A stretch of DNA of 64,000 nucleotides. It comes from Macrotrachela quadricornifera. Lineage: Eukaryota; Rotifera; Eurotatoria; Philodinida; Philodinidae. The position numbers and the translations under genes were made by a program. The notes below the pieces were generated by a model that searched no databases, was not told where the DNA came from, and was given only the letters and a program-made list of their open reading frames with translations. Each line of letters starts with the position of its first letter. Within the stretch, counting starts at the first letter, position 1. Below are positions 1 through 10,935 of the stretch, in pieces. The stretch spans positions 617,144 to 681,143 of the forward strand of contig JAJEKB010020913.1 in the NCBI GenBank assembly GCA_022393335.1. Reading direction: 5' to 3'.

Positions 1-3000
1 GAGAAAACCCAGAGGAGATGTGAGTATATAACTGAAGAAACCAACAGTATTGGTCACTGTGCTCGCCATTTGCTACATCCTCACTGAAAATAACAGCAAA
101 TTCTTATAGTAATAATTATTTAATTAAAATACCAGTGACGCATGACCTGCAGAGGTTGATTCTTTGAGGTTTATTCGAGGCTGAAATACCTTTTGACCTA
201 CAGAAACCAAATTTGAAAGTGATGTGTCGGGAGTTTTATAGATAATAGTCGGTATATATTTGATTTAATGTGGCTTCATTAGTCTACATTATATTCAAAG
301 GAAGGAACATGATTTTCTATCAAACTTCTAATATCATTCTATTTCTAATTAACTCTTCTGAATATATATATGATGAGGGAACATTCTTATAAGCTTGTTT
401 AAACGCCGTGATTGGAACTTTTGGTATGTCCTAAATATGACATCAGCAAAATAAATTCGCATTCAATATCAGGTATTGAATTAATCATTTCGAAGTCTGC
501 TGAAGTCTTATTAATATATATTTTAAAAGCTTTGCAAATTTTGTAAAGCCTTTTGAAATCTCAAAGAATCTCATTTCGCACATCCTTTGAGATCTTTTCT
601 GATCTTAGTGAAACCACGTTGCAACTTGATCTATAGGCTTCATGAACGAGAACTTTTAAGATCTTAGTGAGACTATTCTGAGACCTAACCAGTCAATGCC
701 GTTATGAGATTCAATTAATCGACATCTAGGGCTCACGTCTGTGGATATCATGTCCAAGATCCTTTGAGATCTATTCACATACGAAGAATATTTTTGTGCC
801 TTTGTATTTGCTGTTTCGTATGTTTTACATGAATGGTACACGCTAATTCCGCTGAGGTAATACCTGCAGGCTTTTCGTTGATCCGAAAAAAAAGTGGCTT
901 TTATCTCAAATGGTTTTGTTGCAGATATTTCCGGCCGTTTTCGGTGGAAAATTTGGACCTAAGATCAAACGAGCAAGTGATTTTCATCATCATCATTTAT
1001 CCTCACCAAAAGAGATTGAGGTTTCATCCTTCAAAAACATTAGTAAAGCGGAGGTCAGGATATATGAGAAGAACTAGATCGTACAAAACTTTCAACTACT
1101 GCTCTCGTATCAGTTTCAACTATTTGAAGGTAGATGTAGATGTTTGTAACCGATAAAACTTCAACTCGAAATTTTTTTCAATCAATTTCTGTATTTTCAT
1201 GTATTTGGCTCATAATATATATCTTGCCAATCAATCTTGCATATTGTACCAAGTCATAATAGCTAGAAAGCTTCGAAATTTTAACGAATACAAAGACTTA
1301 CTTCCTATGATAAATAATTTATGATGAAGCTTGATTAATTTAGCCGTGCTTTGATATGTTGTTGCTCCATAAAGTAAGACACTGCAAAAAACTGATAACA
1401 AAAGAATTAAAAAAAAGTACGTCCTACTTTCTGTTCATGTAATATCCTTTCAATCAGAAACTAGGCGTTCATCAATATTTGCTACTTGCATTCTTCTTGA
1501 ACAATAAACTCAAATCGATGATCATTGGCGATCGTACACTTGACTAATATACATCTTACAAACAGTATTCTTATATCATGACAAAGGTTAAGAAATCAAA
1601 CTTTCTTACCAATTCGTGCTCTTGCAGAGAAAATGAAGGCTTTCGCTAAATTTCTCAATATATACTAAGGATCATAAGATCTATAAGTAGGCAAAATTTG
1701 GATTGAAACTATCATCGTTTGAAATCTTGCAGAATGTATTATTTGATATGTATGTATCTCAGTTAAAAGTTTTGAATCAAGAATCACAGTAATCTGTCGA
1801 AATATTCATATAAATATGATAAAAAACATTGGACAATCTTTCAATTCGTATAGCTCTAAATATTGAAAGAGTTTTCTCAATGTTACTCGTTGACGATTAT
1901 TCGAGAAATCTTCTAATATCTAATGGAAAATTGTAGGTTTTTAAATATAATTACGTACCGTAGTTTCCATTAAACGATATTAAAAGAAGCCAAATGAAAA
2001 GAATTTTTTTGTTTGAAGAATATTCTATTAGTGTCGGATGAAGTTTTTTTGTCGGAATGTGTTAACTATCATATTATTTTATTATTCGTACGAATGATTA
2101 TGAATCTTTTCATTATGCTTTCTTTTCATCAGTGTCTAATCATCTAGAATATCAAGAATGATATGTTTCTACTCTAATTACTAGTAAGGACGAAATGATA
2201 ATATGATATAAAAAGCAGAACGGATGATTACAAGAATGAAAAGTAATTACAAGATATCTTATTGCCATACAACACTGATGTTGAGCGCAGTTCATGTGTT
2301 TCCTTGATGAAAAACTGATACCATTTATTCATTTGTCTTCGACATATTACTAAATTCAAAATTAATGAATATTTATCAAAGAAAAGAAAAATATTCATTA
2401 ATTGAAAATGTTTTATCGCAACTGCAGCCAATTTTTACATTCCAAACGCCATGATCTCATGTAAAATATTTGACTGAAAACATAATATATATCTTTGCAC
2501 CTAAAACTTATTCTGCCTTCAATAAATATCGCACCAATAATTTTGAATAGCCACTCCAAATAAATATATACATACAAAGTCTAATCAGTCTTTAAATTTA
2601 AAATTTACTCAAAATATGAAGATTCTGAATAATATTAAACTTTTTATGGATCAATAAGCGATAATTCTTTGTGATCTTTTATTTAATATATATACACTTT
2701 AAATCTACTGAGGTTTTGCAATTATTAAAAAAATTGTTTACTGATTTTATTGATTAAAGATAATTGACAATGACTTTTTAGTGAAAATATATTCAATCTT
2801 TGAAATTCTTAAAAAACTTGTCATTGATCTTATCGATAAAGGATGATTGAGAAGGATTTTGTGATATATGGATTGATTAAATATAGTGAATCTACGATGA
2901 ATCTTTTAGAAGAAATCTTGTATGTTAAAGGATATATTTTCATGTATGCACCAAATATTAATGTCTATTGTATATTCACTGACAAGAACAACAATTTTTC

Positions 3001-4902
3001 ATGAAGAAGACGCGTACATAGGTAAATTGTTATTAGTTATAATGTGATTTAAGTGAATTTTCAATGAGGGAAATATTTCTCAGTTTAATGTGTATGATGG
3101 AGAACCTACTTTTTTGTGATCGTACTCGTAAAGCTCGATAATAGGGTTTATTCTGAGACAAAAGAGAATAGTCATAGCACTTTTTTTTTCATTCTGTGTC
3201 ACCGTTAGAAGGACTGATATAGAAGTATCGTTGCTTTATGTTTATATTAGTGAGGGTTATTCAACAAAGACGTTCATGTGAACATGACATCATCCACATT
3301 AACTTATATTGAAAAGATTTTTATTTTTGATGCATGTGCACTTGTGTTTATTTATGAAATTGTTTCAATTGGTTTGTGTTCTCTACTTAATTAGAATTCG
3401 TTTTAATTTGTTACATCACGTTTTTACATCTGTTTGAATATCGTTTTAAGAACATATAAATTATATGCAATTATGCGAATTGAAGCACCAGTTCAAAATT
3501 GGTCTCGTATTGTAAATATCAAAGGGATATAAATAAAATCATTTCAATTATCTTTAGAGGGTAAAAACCCTCTGAACAAATAACATTTTTTTATTTTATT
3601 TATGGATTTTTTAAAACAAGAACATATGTGTTATTTTATATTTTTATTGCCTTTTCTATAGAATATGTTTCTTCTCTTTGCTGATTCTTAGCTAGATATT
3701 ATTTCATTAACAATAAGGTTATCTGTACATCTTAAAAAATCAAAGATTATTTATATTAGATTGCTCGAGAGCATTAAAATAAGGTTGATTGTAAATGTCG
3801 ATGTGTAATATCAATATATCTGTTAACGGTATTTTTGAATGGCATTTCGTCACAAAACTCCTCGTAATTCAATAGCTAGCAGCTCAGTCATTTAGTTATG
3901 AAACGTCTCTCACATAACTGCCCCATCTCGAACATGACTCGTTGACTTTTCTAGATACCAAACAGAGATTTGGTTGATCCGCTCAAAATGCTCATATGAT
4001 TCCTGCATTTCAAATATGAACAAATGCTTTCTTTAGGAATTTATCATACGTTTGTGTCATTTCGTCAAATCATTTTAACAATTTGCTATGATTTAGAAAA
4101 GATCAGATGCTTTCTTTAAGTCAGTTTACAAGGTTCGTATAACTACTTTGTTTGAAGAATGAATAGATAAGTTGTTTTAATAATCGTTAAATTCTTGACC
4201 TGTCAAATATTAGATATACTCAAGGAAGAAACAGCGAATTTGAAATTTTTCGAATTTTTTTGGATTTAAAATCCAACAGTAGTATCCTCTAATAAATGAA
4301 GAAATTTCGAACTAAAATTTTTACCATATGTAGATGTTGTGATTCTCATAATATCTTAAATGTTTCAGCAAATTATATCACAGTAAAGTCAGAAAATCGA
4401 GTTTTCGTGAAAATTTAGAGAAAGATATATCTGTTTGCGCAGAAACTTTTAGAATATTCTAAGAACCACGAAGCCTTACATATAGCAGAAATTTCAGCTT
4501 GAAATTCCTCCATTTACAACAGAACATCGTTGTTGCATTTTCAGATTTTTTTGGATTTGAAATCCAGAAAAACCCGTTTTTCTCCGCTTGGAAATACTGG
4601 GTAGAACTTGAATATGATTGTATTAGAGTAAATCACAGTGAGTACGGGAGAAAGAAAAAAATAGCTTCGACTGAAAACTGATTGTCAAGATCCATGCATA
4701 GAACATCTAGTTGTAGTTTTATTTAGTAATTGTCTTATTATTATTTCACTTAGAGACAAATAACAATAGTTATATCAATCATTATGACGACATTTAGTAT
4801 TTTGAAATTGACAAAAAAGCTAATCAAATTGATTAGGACCACGATCCATCACAAACATCTAAATTATCAACAATAGCAACAAAAATAACAAAAGCTTCCT
4901 TT
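1..4902. other. AT-rich stretch with no supported gene
   Basis: I see no exon with coding character, no RNA gene and no clear transposon ends. The longest open stretches (for example 833-1156) have no recognisable motif, and their composition matches the surrounding DNA. A small hairpin lies at about 3556-3575 (GAGGGTAAAAACCCTC). The phrase ATCCTTTGAGATCT occurs twice, near 580 and 757. Confidence 0.5.
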
Positions 4903-6007
4903 ATGACTGAAGTTTGCATCGAACTAGCAATAACGAAAGATTTGGCAACAACCGAAACATTCTCATGCCACGACGAAGGCGATGTAGTTTTATCAACTTT
5001 TGGTTTTTATTCGCCATCTGATTCAAAACATGTAACTAGTATTAATCTTATATGTGCTGGTGTTGATGGCCTTGTTAATTATAATCGAATAACTGGTCGA
5101 CAATGTATACATGTAAAGGATGCTGCATTGCCGATGTGTACGTCTTTATTTTCATCTCTTTAATAATTCATTAACTCCTATTCATTTATAGTTTCGGCTA
5201 CAACTGGTAGTAAAATGAATTCAACACTTCAAGTAATGCATCAGAAACAAGAAGATGTTGACATTCTCGGTCGATTAAAGTTTTGGCATTTGCTAACTAT
5301 TACTGAATTCATTCCACCACAAAATATACAGTTAATATCTGATGTTGCTTCAATTGATCATTTATTAGTAATTGCTCACGAAATAGTTCAAAAATCACCT
5401 AAATTTCGTTTTGAAAAGCATTTATCTGATATTAGTATTGAACCGAATTGTTGTAAGTCTTTTATAAAAATTTTCCTACTCTTTCATCTTCTTTTAAATT
5501 TTGGAAATTTTTGTGCTTTGCTTTATTCTAGCTCTAATTAGTGATATTTATATGAAACGGTTTCGTCAAGAGCAAGGCATTATTGAACCATCTGAACCTA
5601 GTTCATCTTCAAATTCAAATGAACATATCTATGATTTTTTTAATGTTTCTTCTTCTGATTTTACTGATGATGGTGTTGCAATCAGTGCTTTTAAGATGAT
5701 GCTTTCAGTATTACATTCCGAATTCAAATTTGCATCACAAGCTGATGATCATCTATTCAAAACAGTTCGAAAAGGTCTTAATATATTTCCTCGAACTTGT
5801 GCTTTGCTTAGTCTTCTTGAAATCACTAGCGAAATTGCTTCAAAATTATTAAAATATATGGCATTTAAAGAAGGTAATTTTACTCGGTCAAACTCAAAAT
5901 CAAATAAATCTATTTCAATTAATTTTGTTAATGTTGCTCGAGAGTATGTTAATACGTATCTATTTACTCTAGTAATTATTAATGATCGAACAATAATTTA
6001 CATTTAG
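4903..6007 (+). CDS. Three-exon hypothetical protein
   Basis: Function unknown. The start is the ATG at 4903 (MTEVCIELAITKD). Exon 1 is 4903-5137, intron 5138-5191 (GTACGT...TAG), exon 2 5192-5452, intron 5453-5531 (GTAAGT...CTAG), and exon 3 from 5532. Both junctions keep the frame in phase 1, which supports a real spliced gene. The product would be about 320 residues without a signal peptide or membrane segment. Exon 3 has a Ser-rich patch (EPSSSSNSNE) followed by an amphipathic stretch. The last 40 residues, after a possible donor at about 5876 (GGTAATTTT), look less coding, so the true 3' end may be missing or lie in another exon. A mobile element starts 130 bp downstream and a Penelope-like RT pseudogene about 1 kb downstream, so this may be a gene truncated by insertions or an accessory ORF of an element. 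Confidence 0.5.
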
Positions 6008-6138
6008 AGAACTTAAATTGAATCATCATTCATAAAGAATGGTAATATAAAAAGATATTGCCAGATCAAAAGAAAATACAATTAGCTTATTTGTATTTCA
6101 TACAAAATCACAAAGTAATTTTATTATAAATTAGTTTC

Positions 6139-6943
6139 TATATGGGCCAAATCAGGCAGAATAGGACATTTTGGTTTTTCTGTAAAAGCTGCAGTTCAAG
6201 TACAAAAGTTCAGCATAAGCGTCTTTTATTGCTCTCATCCTACGAGAAACCGAATTTTCTTCTGGTTTCTTTAGTTGTCATAACCACAAAAAAGTGTTTC
6301 TCCAAAGTTTTTGCCATATTACTCAATTTTTACCGCATTTTTGTTGAAAATCGACTCATAGACCCCTTGTTGGAAAATCGAGCTGTCTAGCTGTTTTTAG
6401 AAAGTGTCAATTCGTCTTTTAATATGATTTTGAAGAGAAGACACTTGAATGAATTTCACGTCTAAGTTTCATTGAAAATGCGCGAACATTACCAGAGATA
6501 TGAACCTATCAAAAATGGGCAATTCGCACGCTGTCACGTCGCTAACAAATCGGTCACGTCGCTAACGTCAGAACACGTCCGTTTTTTTAAAAACGACGCA
6601 TATGTGCAAAAACCTTCTGATGCAGAATTTGTAGCTCAAAGTGTCGTCTACAAAATGCGCCATTAGCGTTTGACAAAATGCTGTCTATAGTCATAGATTT
6701 TTTTAGCTGAAATGTATCAGGTGAAATATGATGTCCTTTTTTGCATCACGTCGCTAACGCTAGTTTTTCAGTAATAATTTTTTTGAAGCAAGGGTTTTTA
6801 GGGCTGATATTTTTAGAACACGTAGCGCACTTTAGTATGTATCTGATCAATAAACAGGCAGGTGTATAATAGCTCTCTTGGCGGAGATATATGGAGTATA
6901 TTTTTACGAAGTCACGTCGCTAACAAATGATTTGACCCATATA
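6139..6943. mobile_element. Non-autonomous DNA element with TCACGTCGCTAAC repeats
   Basis: The ends are 16-bp inverted repeats with one mismatch: TATATGGGCCAAATCA at 6139-6154 and the complement of TATATGGGTCAAATCA at 6928-6943. Inside, TCACGTCGCTAAC recurs four times in the same orientation at 6534-6546, 6554-6566, 6746-6758 and 6912-6924, two of them followed by AAAT. There is no plausible transposase; the short open frames inside are probably chance. Subterminal repeats of this kind are usual transposase-binding sites in DNA transposons. The target duplication is unclear because the flanks are also TATA-rich. The layout resembles the GAAATTCCGTAACG element at 34.5-36.5 kb. Confidence 0.65.
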
Positions 6944-6984
6944 TAAATCTACTCAGGAAAGTACGCTATTACGGTCTAGTGTCT

Positions 6985-8162
6985 TATCGATACAACAATT
7001 ATTGATGGTGCTCATTTTATTCGTCGTCTTCAATTATATATCCCGATCTTCATACGATATTACCACAGAAAGAATCATTTTCTATTTTAAAACAATTTCT
7101 TCAATATTTTAAGTATACACATGTTCAAGATGTGACCATTGATGTTACAGCATGTTTAGTTTGCATTATTTTAATAGAAAATGTTTTCTATAATGAGCAA
7201 AAATATTACTATCAAATAAAAGGCGGTGATACTAGTTCAACATTTACTTTAATATTAGCCAATATATTTATGTAACATTGAGAACAAAAATTATTTGAAC
7301 ATCAACATAATTCAAATGATCTATATGGTCGGTAGGTTCATATATCATACAATAAATGGTTTTATGATTTTTCTTTTTTTTTCATTTTATCAGCTATATT
7401 GATGATATCTAATTTACTTCCAACGATTCATTTGATGACGTAAATAAAATGTTACAGAAAGCTAATGATCATCATTCAAATATTAAACTAATTTCTGCAA
7501 TTCAAAAGTCAAATTCCTTTCTTGGTGTTAGTATAAAAAATATCGGTACTAATCTTAATACGTCTATGTATCATAAAGAAGCTGCTGAACTATATGTTGT
7601 ACCATATAAATTGGATCATCCTCAAAATGTTTTCGTTAATATTATCGAATGTGCACTACTTCGTGCTATACGTTACTTGTCAACATTACAAGAGTTTAAT
7701 CATGAATGACGTAGTATTGAATTAATTTTACTTTAATATGAATTCGTACAACAGATTATTCATATTGTTCAGTGACAAATTAACCAAAATATTATTATGT
7801 TTTTAATCATCCTACATGATACATTTATACTCAATTCAAAAAATTCTTTACTAAATATTCCATTACATCAATGTCCAATATACCCATGATTCGTAACGAA
7901 AATGAAGTTTTTAATTCTACGCCAACAACTGTTGCCAAAAGTATCGTTTATTATTCTTCATTATATTCATAAAAACCGATTCTTATATTATAAACGAATA
8001 TTTTATCAAATATGGAATGATACATTTCACAATACACTAGTCCAAACATCAAAACTTATTGTTGATAGTTGTAACAATCCAGATATTTGCAAGGAACTTG
8101 TCCATCATGATCCATACACCAGAAAAAAACAAAACGAACAACTCAAAACTGAAATCAGATAA
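6985..8162 (+). pseudogene. Penelope-like element reverse transcriptase, decayed
   Basis: This is the RT core of a Penelope-like retroelement (PLE), a group abundant in bdelloids. The reading runs through DGAHFIRRLQLY (about 7000), LPQKES, VTIDVTACLVCIILIENVFY, QIKGGDTSSTFTLILANIFM and, after an intron, the YIDDI catalytic motif (7394 on), NIKLISAIQKSNSFLG, TSMYHKEAAELYV and NFNHE-like text (QEFNHE) to about 7709. A C-terminal part continues at 7902-8162. Breaks include a frameshift after RLQLY that removes the stretch before LPQKES, stops after ANIFM (7273-7284), a stop right after YIDDI, and stops between 7709 and 7900. No GIY-YIG endonuclease is visible. The element is inactive. Confidence 0.85.
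7332..7393 (+). other. Spliceosomal intron inside the PLE RT
   Basis: The exon text ...DLYG-R is cut by GTAGGT at 7332, and TTTTATCAG ends at 7393. Joining the flanks gives GGT CGC TAT ATT GAT GAT, that is G-R-Y-I-D-D, the standard PLE sequence before the catalytic motif. Penelope-like elements are known to keep introns, which is unusual for retroelements. Confidence 0.8.
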
Positions 8163-8390
8163 TTCAATTTCTTCCTTATATTGCTCTTGACATTTTTCCA
8201 TTATTAAAGATATCTTCCGTTACTCCCATATATCTCCATTTGAAACATGTTTCTGTTTTTTTTTCTATTCATTCCTATGTAATCCTATTAATAAATGTTT
8301 ATTTTATTATAGAAAAAAGATCATAATATACAATATCAACACAAGTACTGAACCAATCAAACAATTGAGCAACCACTCAAAACAAACATT

Positions 8391-8585
8391 ATGAACACTC
8401 AAGATTATACTGTTGTTGATACTTCATCATCATCATCAACTGCTCCAATATGGGTGTCACCTACTTCATGTCCCTTTTCATCACGAACACCACCTCCATT
8501 ACTACTACCAAAACAATTATCATCTGAATGGCCATTATTACCATTAGTTTTAGCCATATCAGTACCAACTGCAAACGCTCCATGA
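8391..8585 (+). CDS. Short Ser/Pro-rich open frame
   Basis: An ATG frame of 64 codons, with a Ser run and Pro-rich segments (SSRTPPPLLLPKQ). Codon use looks more ordered than the surroundings, but no domain is recognisable. It may be a first exon belonging with the exon-like pieces at 8732 and 9366, or a chance frame. Confidence 0.25.
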   Translation: MNTQDYTVVDTSSSSSTAPIWVSPTSCPFSSRTPPPLLLPKQLSSEWPLLPLVLAISVPTANAP

Positions 8586-8731
8586 GAAAATCCCGGTCTT
8601 AGCCAGTTAAACCGGTAAAGCGTCTTACTTACATACGCCGTTCACGAAAGATACGTAAAATTAATAAAATAGAAAGACCTTTTTAAATTTAGTAAAAGAG
8701 AATTTGACGAATGTATTTCTTCAACGTTTAG

Positions 8732-8926
8732 CTGTCGAGTCAGAGTAAAAAGTTGAGTGGGACTGAAGTTGATAGTGACAGCTCGAATGATACTGAAATG
8801 GATACTCAAGTTCAATGCAAACCATTGGTCTTGAGTATCGGAAAAAAAGGTCATAAAAGAGCATTGAGTAAGAGTGATATTGTTAGTTTGAAATTAAAAA
8901 TACATAATACTACTTGTTGCTTTTAA
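8732..8926 (+). CDS. Exon-like fragment, unknown product
   Basis: A polypyrimidine-rich acceptor (CAACGTTTAG) ends at 8731 and is followed by 64 open codons to a TAA at 8924. The text is hydrophilic and acidic, then basic (KKLSGTEVDSDSSNDTEMD ... GKKGHKRALSKSD), as in a disordered nuclear protein. It has no recognised family. It could be an internal exon of a decayed gene covering 8391-9680. Confidence 0.35.
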   Translation: MSSQSKKLSGTEVDSDSSNDTEMDTQVQCKPLVLSIGKKGHKRALSKSDIVSLKLKIHNTTCCF

Positions 8927-9365
8927 TTTAAATAAAAAGTTCTTGTTTGATACATCAAACTTAAATTCAATGATCTCAAATAGTGAAGAAATTCAAACAA
9001 CAAATCGATTATTAGTGCAATAAGTTATAATTTTGAATAAATATACAATATTAATAAAGAGCGTTAATTTATTTCATTTAAAAGTTCTCTTTCGAATGTT
9101 TACGCACTTATGTTGAGGAAAAAAATAAAAGGGCAAAACTAAACATGATTTTGTATCATTTGAAAAAAAATCCAAGTGAATACGACTGAGCTCTGAATGG
9201 ATTCCATCGATTTTCGTCAAGCTCCAACAAAATCCGATTACATCCGTATCAGAACCGGGTTACCGGATTTTTCGACCCAGGATTATATGTTTATAAAACG
9301 GTGTGTATCAATTAGCTTTATTTTTCATATTTAATTTCATATATTATCTAGCAAAAATAAAAATT

Positions 9366-9680
9366 ATGCAGCCAGACATATTTGCTCGAGAAGCATCACT
9401 CGTAAATGAACTATATTGAAGGCCATTTTTCATTTCGGACAATTGTAAATTTGATATTATAAAAAGTGAGTTACTTAACTTTAACCGTAAGATAAATTAT
9501 ACTTCATTGTTCTCTAGCACAACGTGGTGTAGAAGCTGTGAATATTCAGGTCGACGAATGAAATATCAGTAGTATTTCAAAATTACCAAAGATGCCAAAA
9601 AAAGGAAACTAATGAACAACAAACACAAATTTCGGGTGAACTCTTTAAACCAACAATGTATGACTTCATTTATTTTTTAA
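9366..9680 (+). pseudogene. Two-exon gene remnant, unknown product
   Basis: The ATG at 9366 opens MQPDIFAREASLVNELY, then a TGA and RPFFISDNCKFDIIK. A donor GTGAGT at 9466 and an acceptor TCTCTAG ending at 9517 give a 52-bp intron. The second exon reads AQRGVEAVNIQVDE, a stop, and after a frame change KKETNEQQTQISGELF. Introns of this size and the coding texture support a former gene; stops and the shift mark it as broken. The family is not recognised. Confidence 0.35.
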
Positions 9681-9989
9681 TTTAATTTAAATCAAACTAT
9701 ATCTCATTTAAGTACGGAACTATTCCGTAAAGTATTAAATAAAAAATAAATGAAAGTCATTTATACTCGTCATTTGATTTATAACAGAATAAATTTGTAA
9801 AAAAACATGTTATAATAAAGAAGAAATTATTTGAATACAATTTATCCATACTTAATAAAATAAAAGATTTTTTCTTCTAAATATCTACTTATTACAATTA
9901 CTTAGAATTATTTAAAACCATTAAATAATTACTCAATCATTCGTTTTTTTAAAACTCATATATTGAACAAACGAAGGAATTGATCAAAG
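9681..9989. other. AT-rich spacer, nothing seen
   Basis: Very AT-rich sequence between a gene remnant and the nested inverted-repeat elements. No coding frame, RNA gene or element end is visible. Confidence 0.5.
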
Positions 9990-10935
9990 TGCTCAACACT
10001 GATTTCCTAAAGTCAGGACCAATTTTCTGTTCTTCCAAGGTAAAATGGTCAAAACCTGAAAACTTTACAATTCAGCCAAATCAGATCGTATATACTTGAA
10101 ATTTGTAGCACTACGAGCTCGTAAGCACTGCTGATCAATCTGAAATTTCTAGATTGTTTGGTTATTCCATCCTTGACTTACAGGATTTTTGTTTATCAAT
10201 AAAACAGAATGTTCATAGCCTCGAGAAATCTGATTTTTGTGTGAGAACTTCGGAAGTAAGAAAATTCAATATTGTATGAGAAATTTCGCGGTTCATCCGA
10301 TAATAGATGTCATCTCCGATCTGTTATGTAGGAATCTCTCACATTAGAAAGATATTTTGTTTATCAAGAATCTTATATAAGTAAAACCACAGCAAAAAAA
10401 TTATTTTCAAACTGTTTATCCTGGTTATACGTTCAACAGAAATCAAAGAAGACGAACGAGAGCAAGCTTCCAATATAGAAAAAAATCTCGATGTTTCTGA
10501 TATCTATCATATAAATGCAAGAAACACATAATTATTGAACAAAAACTACATTTCACATGAATGATGAATTATATCAGCTGATTCTAATACTTCTTTATAC
10601 CGTTCATCATAAACAATGTTTTTGTTCTAAAGGCTTTTTGTTCATTATCCAACAAAAAACTGTTAAACAATACGATGTATTTCCTGTCACTAAACCTTAA
10701 TAACCATTTAACAAAGGATAGAAATGAAGAGAGAGCACATAGAATTACCTGAAACCGAAAAAAGACAACACTATAGATAACAGCAGGGGTGTACTTTTGC
10801 ATGACACGCAAAAATTCTGTAAGTCAAAGATGAAACAAGCAAAAAATCTAGAATTTTTAGATTGATCAACAGTGCTTATGAGCTCGTATTGCTGAAATTT
10901 CAAGTGTATACGATGTGTCTTGTCTGAATTGTAAA

